Positions 52,275 through 61,116 of a stretch of DNA of 64,000 nucleotides are shown in pieces (positions within the stretch are counted from its first letter, which is position 1; every line of letters begins with the position of its first letter). The notes beneath the pieces are model-generated. The model had not been told where the DNA came from, made no database searches, and saw only the letters and a list, made by a program, of their open reading frames with translations. The DNA lies in the NCBI RefSeq assembly GCF_026017845.1, contig NZ_CP100416.1, forward strand, positions 8,547,416 through 8,611,415, written 5' to 3'. Source of the stretch: Amycolatopsis mediterranei. GTDB taxonomy: Bacteria; Actinomycetota; Actinomycetes; Mycobacteriales; Pseudonocardiaceae. A program made the position numbers and the translations under genes.

Positions 52275-52706
52275 ATGTCCGAAGTGACCTACACCGCCGT
52301 CGCCACCTCCACCGCGGAGGGCCGCAACGGCGGCCGCGCGACCTCCGACGACGGCGCGCTCGACGTCACCCTCACCGTGCCCAAGGCCTTCGGCGGCGCG
52401 GGCGACGGCACCAACCCGGAGCAGCTGTTCGCGGCGGGCTGGGCGTCCTGCTTCGTCGGGGCCGTGCGCCGGGTCGCGGGCGCGAAGAAGGTGCCGCTGG
52501 ACGACCTCGCCGTGGTCGCCGAGGTGACCCTGCACCACGACACCGAGGCGGGCGAGTTCCAGCTCAGCGCCGCGCTGCACCTGGAGGCGACGGGCATCGA
52601 CCAGGCCACGGCCGACGAGCTCGTCCAGGGCGCGCACCAGGTGTGCCCGTACTCGAAGGCCACGCGCGGCAACATCGAGGTCACCCTCGACGCGACGGTC
52701 GCCTGA
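52275..52706 (+). CDS. OsmC/Ohr-family peroxide-detoxifying protein
   Basis: The 143-aa protein is Ohr-like: NPEQLFAAGWASCFVGAVRR contains the first redox Cys, and HQVCPYSKATRGNIEV the second. TGDGTNPEQ-type Arg/Glu positions fit organic hydroperoxide resistance proteins, which reduce organic peroxides using lipoyl thiols. GAAAGGAA precedes the ATG. A TAGCGT -10 candidate lies about 40 bases upstream. No OhrR gene is adjacent. A decayed hydrolase gene overlaps its stop. Confidence 0.93.
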   Translation: MSEVTYTAVATSTAEGRNGGRATSDDGALDVTLTVPKAFGGAGDGTNPEQLFAAGWASCFVGAVRRVAGAKKVPLDDLAVVAEVTLHHDTEAGEFQLSAALHLEATGIDQATADELVQGAHQVCPYSKATRGNIEVTLDATVA

Positions 52707-53093
52707 TGCAGCGGGCCATCACGGCGCTGGCGGCCGTGGCGGTCGCCGGGGCGGGCGTGCTCACTCGCGGTGGGCCCGGAGCTGGTCGTGAACGCGGCGA
52801 GCTACCCATCGCTGTTCGCCGCGGGTCTCCCGGCTCTGGACACGGCCGTCGCGGCGGCGGGCCGGCGCCCGATCCTGGCGGCGGCCTTCGACGAGCAGAT
52901 CGCCGCCACCGCACCGGCGGGCATCCGGAAGTACGCCCTGGTCGCGACCCGCGACCAGGCGATTCCCCCGGCGGCGGAACGGTTCGAGGCCCGGCGCGCG
53001 CACGCGTCGATCACCGAGGTGGATTCGCCGCACGCGATCGCGGCGGCGGGCCCGGAAGCCGTCGTCGACGTCATCCACCGAGCGACGCACTGA
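52706..53093 (+). pseudogene. internally deleted alpha/beta hydrolase
   Basis: ATG 52706 begins a normal signal peptide (RAITALAAVAVAGAGVLTRG), then the sequence jumps near 52770 to another frame that encodes only the C-terminal third of a hydrolase: PELVVNAASYPSLFAAGLPA, ALVATRDQAIPPAAERF with the catalytic Asp, and SPHAIAAAGPEAV with the catalytic His, to TGA at 53091-53093. The nucleophile serine part, about 150 residues, is missing. The ATG overlaps the OsmC stop (TGATG). Confidence 0.75.
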
Positions 53094-53122
53094 AAGGGGC
53101 CCGGGAAGATCGGGCCCTTTTC
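53092..53122. terminator. bidirectional terminator
   Basis: GAAAGGGGCCCG (53092-53103) pairs with CGGGCCCTTTTC (53111-53122) with one wobble and a seven-base loop; the T-run gives an intrinsic terminator for the plus strand and the A-run one for the minus strand. It separates the pseudogene from the convergent Tat lipoprotein gene. Confidence 0.88.
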
Positions 53123-54154
53123 TCACATCCGGTCGGCGTCCACGATCGCCTGGGCGAACGGCCGCGGCGCCTCCTGCGGCACGTTGTGGCCGATGCCGTC
53201 GAAGATCCGGTGCTCGTACTTGCCGGTGAACTTCGCCCGGTACGCCTGGCCGTCCTTGGCCGCGCCGTCGAAGTCGCTGCCGATGGTGATCGACGGGACG
53301 CCGATGGTCGCGCCGGCCGCCAGCTTCTCTTCGTACGCCTCGTACTGCGGCTCGCCCGGGGCGAGGCTCAGGCGCCAGCGGTAGTTGTGGATGACGATGG
53401 CGACGTGGTCGGGGTTGTCGAACGCCGCCGCGCTGCGGTCGTAGGTCGCGTCGTCGAAGTGCCAGGCCGGGGACGCGGTCTTCCAGATCAGCTTGTTGAA
53501 GTCGTGGCGGTTCGCCGTGTAGCCGGCGCGGCCGCGCTCGGTCGCGAAGTAGTACTGGTACCACCAGCCGAGCTCGGCCTGCGGCGCCAAGGGCTGCAGG
53601 TTCGCCGTGAGGTTCGTGACGATGTACCCGCTCACCGCGACGATCGCCTTGCAGCGCTGCGGCCACAGCGCGGCGATGATGTCGACGGTCCGGCCGCCCC
53701 AGTCGTACCCGCCGAAGACGGCCTTGTCGATCTTGAGCGCGTCCAGCAGCGCGATGACGTCCAGCGCCACGGCCGTCTGCTGGCCGTTGCGGACCGTCTC
53801 GGCGGACTTGAACGCCGTCGGGCCGTAGCCGCGCAGGTAGGGGACGATCACCCGGTAGCCGGCGGCGGCCAGGATCGGCGCGACGTCGACGTAGCTGTAC
53901 GGGTCGTAGGGCCAGCCGTGCAGCAGCACCACCGGCTGCCCGGTCGCCGGCCCGAACTCGTGGTAGGCCATGGTGAGCACCCCGGCGTCGGCCTGCTTGA
54001 CCGGCCCGAGCGAGGTGTGCTCCCCGGACCCGGCCCGCAAGTCGGGCGGCGAGGAGGGGGCGGCCGCGGGAGTGCCCGTCGTCGAGCAGGCCGCCAAGGA
54101 CGCCGCCGCGAGCCCGGCCGCGAACGCCTGCCCGAACCTTCTCCTGCTGATCAT
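53123..54154 (-). CDS. Tat-exported lipoprotein epoxide-hydrolase-like alpha/beta hydrolase
   Basis: The 343-aa protein starts MISRRRFGQAFAAGLAAASL and reaches the lipobox LAAC at Cys22, so a Tat lipoprotein is likely. The hydrolase domain has the oxyanion motif LLHGWPYDP, and the nucleophile elbow is GGYDWGGR, with Asp in place of Ser as in epoxide hydrolases and haloalkane dehalogenases. DGIGHNVPQE carries the catalytic His. It is therefore a surface-anchored enzyme on epoxides or similar compounds; the substrate is unknown. Confidence 0.88.
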   Translation of the reverse strand: MISRRRFGQAFAAGLAAASLAACSTTGTPAAAPSSPPDLRAGSGEHTSLGPVKQADAGVLTMAYHEFGPATGQPVVLLHGWPYDPYSYVDVAPILAAAGYRVIVPYLRGYGPTAFKSAETVRNGQQTAVALDVIALLDALKIDKAVFGGYDWGGRTVDIIAALWPQRCKAIVAVSGYIVTNLTANLQPLAPQAELGWWYQYYFATERGRAGYTANRHDFNKLIWKTASPAWHFDDATYDRSAAAFDNPDHVAIVIHNYRWRLSLAPGEPQYEAYEEKLAAGATIGVPSITIGSDFDGAAKDGQAYRAKFTGKYEHRIFDGIGHNVPQEAPRPFAQAIVDADRM

Positions 54155-54248
54155 CTGCTGCTCCTGTGCGAAAAGACCGTGGGACTTTCACCACGTTAGG
54201 AGCTGTCCGGTGAACCGCGCGCCCGTCAAATGACGCAGCCGGTGTACG

Positions 54249-56948
54249 TCACCCGCCGAGGGTCTTGAGCTTCCCGGCGAGGTCGGCGCGGGAGCTCACG
54301 CCCAGCTTGGGGAAGATCCGGTGCAGGTGGGTGCCGACGGTCCGGTGCGAAAGGTACAGCCGCTGCCCGATCTCCCGGTTCGTCAGCCCCTCGGCGGCCA
54401 GCTGCGCGATGCTCAGCTCGTGCGGGGTCAGCTTGTCCCGGGCGTCCGGGCCGCGGTTCGGGCTCGACTCGCCCGCGCTGCGCAGCTCGCGGCGCGCCCG
54501 GTCGGCCCAGGCGGCCATGCCGAGCGCGTCGAACGTCTTGCGGGCGGTGCGCAGGTGCGTCCGCGATTCGACGACCCGCCGCTGCCGCCGCAGCCACTCG
54601 CCGAACGCCAGGTGGACGCGGCCGCGTTCGGCGGGCCAGCCGGTCAGGTCGGCGCGCAGTGCTTCGGCGAACCGCTCGTCGTCCGGGTCGAGCACGGCTC
54701 GCGCGTACCGCAGCCCGATGTGCAGCGCGGGTGACGGAGTCTTCGCCGCGAGCGGCTCGAGCTCGGCGAGGACGTCGCGCAGCGCGTCCGTCCGGCCGGC
54801 CCGCACCGCGGCCTCGGTGAGTTCCGCGACGCAGTAGGTGCGCAACGCCAGCTGGTAGGCGGGGTCGGCCGGGTCGAGCAGCCGCCGCAGGTCGGCGAAG
54901 GCGTCCTCGAACCGGCCCTCGCTCAGGCTGGTCAGCCCGCGGGTGAGCTGGACGGTGGCCAGCACGGGCCGGGCGCCGGCCGCGAGTCCGGCGCGTTCGG
55001 CCTCGTCGGCCAGCGTCTTCGCCTGCTTGTGCTCGCCGCGCAGGGCGGCGATTTCGGCCTGGACCGCGGTGGCGAGCCCGGCCATGAACGGCTGGCCGGT
55101 CTCCCGCGCGAACCGGGCCGCCTCCGCCGCGGCCGGCCCGGCCCCGGCCAGATCGCCGAGCCGGACGCGGCTCCACGCCTGGACGGCCAGCGCCCGCGGC
55201 AGCAGCCCGAGCCGGCCCTGGGCCCGCAGGCCGGGGGCTGCCGCGGCGGAGAACCGGGCGGCGAGGTCGAAGGCCCCGACCTGCAGCGCGGCGCTGCCCA
55301 GGTACCGGTCCACTTCGGGATCGGCGCCGGTCTTGGCGACCAGCTCCCGCAGGTGGGCCAGGACGGCTTCACCGCGTTCGAAGGGCGCGACGTACGCGGT
55401 GACGGCGACGATCCGCGGGTCGTTTCCGGGGATGGGCAGCCGATCGGCGACGTTCAGGAGGGCTTGTCTCGCTTCTCGGCCGGGTTCGGTCCAGAAGCAG
55501 CGCATGGCGGCGCTCCAGAGGATCCGCATGGCGGCGTCGTGGTGCCCGTCTTCCGCGACGGAGGCGGCGGTCCGGGCGAGTTCGGCGACGCGGGCGGGAT
55601 CTTCGCGGACGCCGTCATCGAACTCGCTGAGCAGCCGCCCGGCGGTGGCCCGCCGGCGGGAGTCCGCGGGGTTGGCGGCGTGCACGAGCCGTTCGGCGGT
55701 CTCCCGCCACCCGGACTCGACGGCCAGTTCGGCGGCCTTGAGCAGCCGGTCGGCCTGGTCCTCGGCGTCCGGGCTCAGCCGCGCGGCCTGTTCGAGAGCG
55801 GCAATGGCCGCGGCGGCCCCGCCCCGGAACCGCGCCCGCTCGGCGGTGCGTTCGAGTTCGGCGGCGACGGTTTCATCGGGCCCGGCGGTGGCGGCGGCCT
55901 GGTGCCAGGCGCGCCGATCGGGCTGGTCCCGGAGGGCTTCGACGAGCGCGAGGTGGGCGTTCCGGCGGTCGAGCGGGGTGAAGGCGCCGGGGATGGCGGA
56001 CCGCATGAGGGGGTGCCGGAAGGTGACGGCTCCGGCGGAGAGCTCGACCAGCCGAGCCTCGACGGCGGGGGCGAGGATGCCGGACTCTGTAGTCATCCCG
56101 AGCAGCGCGCCCGTCGCCGCCAGTGTCTCCGTCAACGATGTCGTCTCGTTCAGCGCCGCCACCAGCAATGCCGTGCGCGTCGCCTCCGGCAGTGCCGCCA
56201 CCCGGGCCGTGAACGTGCGCTCCAAGCGCTCGGTCAACGGCAGCACCGGATCCAGCCCGTCGAGCTCGGCCACCGCCGAGGGCAGCTCCGTCAACGCCAG
56301 CGGCAACCCCGCCGCCTCCGCGAGCAGCCTCGTCCGGACCGCCGGTGCCAGCCGCGGTGCCACCGAATCCAGCAGCTCGGCCGCCGCGTCGGGCGGGAGG
56401 CGGTCCAGCACCATCGAGGGCAACCCCGCCTCGAGCAACGGGGACTCCGCGCCGTCCCGGAGGGTGGCCAGCAGCACGATCGGCTCGGTCTCGATCCGCC
56501 GCGCCACGAACGCCAGGACGTCCGCGCTCGCCCGGTCCAGCCAGTGCACGTCCTCCGCCACCAGCAGCAGCGGCTTGGCCGCCGCCTCCTCGGCCAGCAG
56601 CGTCAGCGCCGCCAGCCCGACCAGGTACGCACTCGGCGAAGGACCGTCTGCCAGCCCCAGCGCCGTCCGCAAGGCGTCCCGCTGCGGCGCGGGGAGCTCC
56701 GCCACCCCCGCCCGGACCGGGTACAGCAACTGGTGCAGCCCGGCGTAAGCCAGGTTCCGCTCGGCCTCCGCCCCGGACGTCCGCAGCACCCGCAACCCCG
56801 CCACCGAGGCCGCCGCGGCCGTCGACGCCACGAGCGCGGACTTCCCGATGCCCGCTTCGCCGCGGAGGACGACGCCGCTGCGGTCCGCCGGGCCGTCGAC
56901 GAGCTCGCCCAGCTCCTTCAGCTCGGTGTCCCGTCCGCTCAGCGCCAT
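54249..56948 (-). CDS. large LuxR-family ATPase regulator (LAL-type)
   Basis: The 899-aa protein has an N-terminal AAA ATPase with Walker A VVLRGEAGIGKSALVAST and Walker B LLLVAEDVHWLDRAS, a central TPR-like region of over 500 residues, and a C-terminal LuxR helix-turn-helix (LTPHELSIAQLAAEGLTNRE, RTVGTHLHRIFPKLGVSS). LAL regulators are ATP-dependent activators of metabolic or antibiotic genes. It is divergent from a tannase-family gene, a plausible target. ATG 56948 is used; TTG 56966 is in frame. Confidence 0.95.
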   Translation of the reverse strand: MALSGRDTELKELGELVDGPADRSGVVLRGEAGIGKSALVASTAAAASVAGLRVLRTSGAEAERNLAYAGLHQLLYPVRAGVAELPAPQRDALRTALGLADGPSPSAYLVGLAALTLLAEEAAAKPLLLVAEDVHWLDRASADVLAFVARRIETEPIVLLATLRDGAESPLLEAGLPSMVLDRLPPDAAAELLDSVAPRLAPAVRTRLLAEAAGLPLALTELPSAVAELDGLDPVLPLTERLERTFTARVAALPEATRTALLVAALNETTSLTETLAATGALLGMTTESGILAPAVEARLVELSAGAVTFRHPLMRSAIPGAFTPLDRRNAHLALVEALRDQPDRRAWHQAAATAGPDETVAAELERTAERARFRGGAAAAIAALEQAARLSPDAEDQADRLLKAAELAVESGWRETAERLVHAANPADSRRRATAGRLLSEFDDGVREDPARVAELARTAASVAEDGHHDAAMRILWSAAMRCFWTEPGREARQALLNVADRLPIPGNDPRIVAVTAYVAPFERGEAVLAHLRELVAKTGADPEVDRYLGSAALQVGAFDLAARFSAAAAPGLRAQGRLGLLPRALAVQAWSRVRLGDLAGAGPAAAEAARFARETGQPFMAGLATAVQAEIAALRGEHKQAKTLADEAERAGLAAGARPVLATVQLTRGLTSLSEGRFEDAFADLRRLLDPADPAYQLALRTYCVAELTEAAVRAGRTDALRDVLAELEPLAAKTPSPALHIGLRYARAVLDPDDERFAEALRADLTGWPAERGRVHLAFGEWLRRQRRVVESRTHLRTARKTFDALGMAAWADRARRELRSAGESSPNRGPDARDKLTPHELSIAQLAAEGLTNREIGQRLYLSHRTVGTHLHRIFPKLGVSSRADLAGKLKTLGG

Positions 56949-57097
56949 GCGAACGACCTTACCCAACGCCCGTTTCCGCAGCTCACGGCCGAGTGACGTA
57001 CGGCAGCAGCGTCATCCGACGGGCGCGGGGGCCCCGGCCTCGCGCCTACCGTTCCCCCCGCAATGTCCACATCGGACGAAAGCGACCGGAGAGACCG

Positions 57098-58597
57098 ATG
57101 AAACGCCTCCTTCTCGCCGCCGCCGTGCCGCTCCTGCTGACCACCGTCACGCAGCCGGCCGCCTCGGCAGCAACCCCGACCCCGTGCGCCGCCGTCGCGG
57201 TGCCCGCCCCGCCCGGCGCCAAGATCGAGTCGGTGCAGGCCGCGCAGCAGCCGTCGTACTGCCAGATCACCGTCACGCTCACCCACACCGGCGCGGACCA
57301 CGTCAAGGTCGCCGTGGCCCTGCCGGACACCGGGTGGAACGGCCGCCTCCAGGCCCTCGGCGGCAGCGCCTACGCCGCCGGCAACTTCGACGCGCTCCCG
57401 CAGGCGGTCAAGGACGGCTACAGCGCCGTGACGACCGACGCCGGCGTGTCCCTGAACGGCCTCGACACGTCCTGGGCGCTGAAAGACGGCCAGGTCGACC
57501 AGACGCTCCTGACCAACTTCGCCACCCGATCGGTGCACGAAGAAGCCGTCATCGGCAAGGCCGTCACCCAGCGGTACTACCAGCGGCCGATCTCGTACTC
57601 CTACTGGACCGGCTGCTCGACCGGCGGCCGCCAGGGCTACTCGGAAGCCCAGAACCACCCGGGCGACTTCGACGGCATCCTGGCCAACGCACCCGCCGTC
57701 GACTGGACGCAGTTCGCGGTCGCGACCCTCTGGCCGCAGATCGTGATGAACCAGAGCCACGATTTCCCCAGCCCCTGCGTGCTTTCGGCGTTCCGCACGG
57801 CCGCGGTCCAGGCGTGTGACGCGCGGGACGGCGTGACCAACGGCATCGTCGACCGCCCGGACGAGTGCGGCTACGACCCGCGCAGCCTCGTCGGGACGAA
57901 GGTGGTCTGCGACGGCCACGAGGTCACCGTCACGGCCGCGGACGCCGAGGTCGTGCGCAAGATCTGGGCCGGCCCCACGGACGAGCGCGGCCGCAAGCTG
58001 TGGGCGGGGCTGCCGAAGGGCGCGGACTTCACGTGGCTGGCCGGCACCCAGCCCGGCCCCGACGGCACGCTGACCGCGCCGGGCTTCCCGGTCGCCGTCA
58101 AGTGGGTGCAGTCGTTCCTGGAGAAGCAGAACGGCTTCGACACCTCGAAGCTCACTTACCCGCAGTTCACCGCCCTGTTCCGCCAGTCGGTGCGGGAGTA
58201 CGACGACGTCATCGGCACGTCCGACCCGGATCTGTCGGCGTTCCGCCGCGCCGGCGGCAAGCTGATCACGTTCGTCGGCGTGAACGACCAGCTCATCCCG
58301 CCGGGCGGCACGCTGTCCTACCGCACCCAGGTGGAGCGCACGATGGGCGGCCCGCAGCGGGTGAACGACTTCTACCGGCTGTTCCTCGCGCCGGGTGTCG
58401 AGCACTGCTTCGGCGGTGGCGGCCCGGAGCCGACGAACGCGCTGGGCGCGCTCGTCGACTGGGTCGAGCACGGCACGGCGCCGGCCACCCTGGCGGCGTC
58501 CGCGGACGGGAAGACGCGCAACCTGTGCCCGTACCCGCGGGTTTCGCGCTACACCGGCGGCGACCCGGCCACGGCGTCGAGCTACCGCTGCCGCTGA
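57098..58597 (+). CDS. secreted tannase/feruloyl esterase family protein
   Basis: The 499-aa protein has a signal peptide (MKRLLLAAAVPLLLTTVTQP) and the tannase-family fold: YWTGCSTGGRQGYSEAQNHP carries the nucleophile Ser next to Cys, VGVNDQLIPPGG the Asp, and GVEHCFGGGGP the His next to Cys. This CS-D-HC motif, in which a disulfide joins the Cys neighbours of Ser and His, is the family's mark. It would release gallate, ferulate or similar phenolics. GGAGAGACCG precedes the ATG. A hairpin follows the stop. Confidence 0.93.
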   Translation: MKRLLLAAAVPLLLTTVTQPAASAATPTPCAAVAVPAPPGAKIESVQAAQQPSYCQITVTLTHTGADHVKVAVALPDTGWNGRLQALGGSAYAAGNFDALPQAVKDGYSAVTTDAGVSLNGLDTSWALKDGQVDQTLLTNFATRSVHEEAVIGKAVTQRYYQRPISYSYWTGCSTGGRQGYSEAQNHPGDFDGILANAPAVDWTQFAVATLWPQIVMNQSHDFPSPCVLSAFRTAAVQACDARDGVTNGIVDRPDECGYDPRSLVGTKVVCDGHEVTVTAADAEVVRKIWAGPTDERGRKLWAGLPKGADFTWLAGTQPGPDGTLTAPGFPVAVKWVQSFLEKQNGFDTSKLTYPQFTALFRQSVREYDDVIGTSDPDLSAFRRAGGKLITFVGVNDQLIPPGGTLSYRTQVERTMGGPQRVNDFYRLFLAPGVEHCFGGGGPEPTNALGALVDWVEHGTAPATLAASADGKTRNLCPYPRVSRYTGGDPATASSYRCR

Positions 58598-58604
58598 GCT
58601 CCGG

Positions 58605-58635
58605 TCCGCGAGCGCCATCCCGAGGCGCTCGCGGA
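58605..58635 (+). terminator. terminator hairpin after the tannase gene
   Basis: Perfect 12-bp arms TCCGCGAGCGCC and GGCGCTCGCGGA with a seven-base loop, eight bases past the stop. No T-tract. Confidence 0.7.
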
Positions 58636-58676
58636 CTGGACTTGCGGGTCCAAAAACGGCTCGGCACGCTGCAGTC

Positions 58677-59741
58677 ATGGCACTAGACCAGTACTACCTC
58701 CTCGGCCGCTCCGGGCTGCGCGTCAGCCGGCTCGCCCTCGGCACCATGAACTTCGGCACCGGCGGCTTCCACGCCGCCTACGGCAAGACCGAAGCCGAAG
58801 CGCGCCCGATCTTCCGGAAGTACCTCGACGAGGGCGGCAACTTCGTCGACACGGCGGACTTCTACACCGCCGGCGAGAGCGAGACGATCCTCGGCAAGCT
58901 GATCGCCGAAACGCACTCCCGCGACCGGGTGGTGCTCACCACCAAGTTCACCAACACCGTCGACCCGGCCGATCCCAACGCCGGCGGCAACGGGCGCAAG
59001 CACCTGATCCGCGCGCTCGACGCCTCGCTGCGCCGGCTGGGCACCGACTACGTCGACGTCTACCTGCTGCACACCTGGGACCGGATCACGCCGGTCGAGG
59101 AGGTCGTGCGCACGTTCGACGACCTCGTCCGCGCGGGCAAGATCCGCTACCCCGGCCTGTCCGACGTGCCGAGCTGGTACGCGGCGCGGGCGCAGAGCCT
59201 CACCGAGGCGCACTCGCTGGCTCCGATGGTCACCCTGCAGCTGCCGTATTCGCTGGTCGAGCGCCAGATCGAGACCGAACACGTCCCGATGGCCCAGCAC
59301 CTCGGCCTCGGCGTCACGGCGTGGAGCCCGCTGGCCGGCGGGGTCCTCACCGGCAAGTACCGCGACGGCGGCGCGGGACGGCTCAGCGACGGGACCGGCT
59401 GGACCGAGCGCACCCCTCAGGTGCTCGAGCCCCTCGAAGAGGTCGCCACCAAGCTGGGCGTGACGATGGCCCAGGTGGCGATCAACTGGGTGGCGACGCA
59501 GCCGGGCATCGCGGCCGCGATCGTCGGCGCGAGCAGCGCCGAGCAGCTCGGCAAGAGCATGGCGGCGCTCGACTTCGCACTCCCGGCCGAGCTGCGGACC
59601 CTGCTCGACGAGGCGAGCGCGGTCCCGCCGGCGTCGGTGTACCGCATGTTCACCCCGGCGTACCAGCACTGGATCGTCAGCCCGGACCTGAAGATCGGCG
59701 ACAAGCCGGCGGGGTACGCGCCCCCGGTCCGGAACTGGTAG
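58677..59741 (+). CDS. aldo/keto reductase
   Basis: The 354-aa protein is an AKR: YYLLGRSGLRVSRLALGTMN at the start, FVDTADFYTAGESE (Asp, Tyr), VVLTTKFTNT (Lys) and VYLLHTWD (His). It resembles the AKR at 16032 but the two are not close copies. The ATG has no ribosome-binding site and is probably leaderless. Its TAG stop directly abuts the convergent amidohydrolase stop (59742), with no spacer. Confidence 0.92.
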   Translation: MALDQYYLLGRSGLRVSRLALGTMNFGTGGFHAAYGKTEAEARPIFRKYLDEGGNFVDTADFYTAGESETILGKLIAETHSRDRVVLTTKFTNTVDPADPNAGGNGRKHLIRALDASLRRLGTDYVDVYLLHTWDRITPVEEVVRTFDDLVRAGKIRYPGLSDVPSWYAARAQSLTEAHSLAPMVTLQLPYSLVERQIETEHVPMAQHLGLGVTAWSPLAGGVLTGKYRDGGAGRLSDGTGWTERTPQVLEPLEEVATKLGVTMAQVAINWVATQPGIAAAIVGASSAEQLGKSMAALDFALPAELRTLLDEASAVPPASVYRMFTPAYQHWIVSPDLKIGDKPAGYAPPVRNW

Positions 59742-60956
59742 TCAGCCGGAGACCACTTCGCCGCCCTGGACGATGTGGCGGAAGTGCTTCGGCTCGGCCA
59801 GCACGCCGGCGTCCGCCAGCGGGTCGCCGTCCACCACCAGCAGGTCGGCGTGCGCGCCCACGGCCAGCGTGCCGATCTCGCCGGTGAGGTTCAGCAGCTC
59901 CGCCGCCGTCGACGTCGCCGAGCGGAGCACCTCCAGCGGGGACTGGACCTCGGCGCGCAGGCGGAACTCGTGGTTCTGGTGGCGGTGCATGCCGCCGAGC
60001 AGGTCCGTGCCGTAGACCAGCCGGACGCCGCCGCGGGCCGCGCGGTCCAGGGCCGCCAGGCCCGCGCCGAGGACGTCGTCGACCTTGCGCCGGCTCGATT
60101 CCGGCAGCCCGTGCTCGCGGCCCTCCTCCTTCAAGGCCCAGTACGTCACCAGCGTCGGGACCAGGAAGGCGTCGTGCTCCCGGAACAGCTCGACACTGCG
60201 GTCGTCGATGAGGTTGCCGTGCTCGATCGACCGGACACCCAGTTCCAGGGCGCGGTTGACGGCGCGGGCGGTGTAGGCGTGCGCGGCGACGTACCGGTTG
60301 GCCGCCTCGGCTTCCTCGACGATCGCGCGCAGCTCCCCGGCCGAGTACTGCGTCGAGTCGACGCGGTCGGTCGGGGACGCCACGCCGCCCGAGGCCATCA
60401 CCTTGAGGTGGTGGGCGCCCTTGCGCAGCTCGTCGCGGGCCGCGGCGCGGACGGCGTCCTCGCCGTCGGCCACCCGGCTCAGGCCCGCGCAGCACGGGTG
60501 GTCGTCCTGCACCTGGCTGCCGCGGGTCCGGCTGTCGCCGTGCCCGCCGGTCTGGCTCAGCGCCCGTCCGCAGAACAGCAGCCGCGGGCCGCGGAACAAC
60601 CCCTCCGCCTGGGCGTCGGCCAGCCCGAAGTCGGCGCCCGCGACGTCGCGGACCGTGGTGAACCCGCGGTCGAGCATCCGGCTCATCGTGCGGGCGGCGT
60701 GCGCGGCCACATAGGACGGTGACGACGACGGCAGCGAACCCAGGTCCGCGGTCGACGCCGTGACGTGCACGTGCGCGTCGATCAGGCCGGGCAGCACGAC
60801 CGCGCCCCGCACGTCGAGCGTGGGCACGTCGGCCGCGGCCAGGCCGGGCCCCACCTCGGCGACGCGGCCGTCGGCGCACCGGAGGTCGCCTTCGGTGTAC
60901 TCGCCGGACAGCGGGTCGAGCAGGCGGGCGTTGCGCAGCAGCAGCGATCCGGTCAT
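59742..60956 (-). CDS. metal-dependent amidohydrolase (imidazolonepropionase-like)
   Basis: The 404-aa protein is of the amidohydrolase superfamily: LPGLIDAHVHVTAS (metal His), HLKVMASGGVASPTD, VAAHAYTARAVNRAL, SIEHGNLID, LVYGTDLLGG with a conserved Asp, and the composite-barrel end GEIGTLAVGAHADLLVVDGD. Close relatives hydrolyse dipeptides, carnosine-like compounds or drug-like amides; substrate unknown. GAGGAGGACCG precedes the ATG. A 34-codon ORF overlaps the start by ATGA. Confidence 0.92.
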   Translation of the reverse strand: MTGSLLLRNARLLDPLSGEYTEGDLRCADGRVAEVGPGLAAADVPTLDVRGAVVLPGLIDAHVHVTASTADLGSLPSSSPSYVAAHAARTMSRMLDRGFTTVRDVAGADFGLADAQAEGLFRGPRLLFCGRALSQTGGHGDSRTRGSQVQDDHPCCAGLSRVADGEDAVRAAARDELRKGAHHLKVMASGGVASPTDRVDSTQYSAGELRAIVEEAEAANRYVAAHAYTARAVNRALELGVRSIEHGNLIDDRSVELFREHDAFLVPTLVTYWALKEEGREHGLPESSRRKVDDVLGAGLAALDRAARGGVRLVYGTDLLGGMHRHQNHEFRLRAEVQSPLEVLRSATSTAAELLNLTGEIGTLAVGAHADLLVVDGDPLADAGVLAEPKHFRHIVQGGEVVSG

Positions 60957-61057
60957 CGGTCCTCCTCGAGCGCGGGCACGGCGAGCGGCGCGAGGGATCC
61001 GGCCGCCTTGACGGAATCCTCGTCTTGGGCGCCTTCCGCGTCGAGGGTGTTCAGCAC
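60953..61057 (-). CDS. possible 34-aa ORF coupled to the amidohydrolase
   Basis: GTG 61057 opens a frame (VLNTLDAEGAQDEDSVKAAG, then SLAPLAVPALEEDR) whose TGA overlaps the amidohydrolase ATG (ATGA). GGAGG touches the GTG directly, which is too close for a good ribosome-binding site. It could be a coupled small peptide, the tail of an older gene, or chance. I do not recognise it. Confidence 0.25.
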   Translation of the reverse strand: MLNTLDAEGAQDEDSVKAAGSLAPLAVPALEEDR

Positions 61058-61082
61058 CCTCCAGCGTCCGGGCGGCCGAGAC

Positions 61083-61112
61083 CACGGGCACGGCCGCCCG
61101 GCCGTGCCCGTG
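61083..61112 (-). terminator. hairpin after the GAF-ANTAR gene
   Basis: Perfect 14-bp arms CACGGGCACGGCCG and CGGCCGTGCCCGTG with a two-base centre, five bases past the ANTAR stop at 61117 on the minus strand. It probably ends that transcript before the amidohydrolase. Confidence 0.75.
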
Positions 61113-61116
61113 ACCT

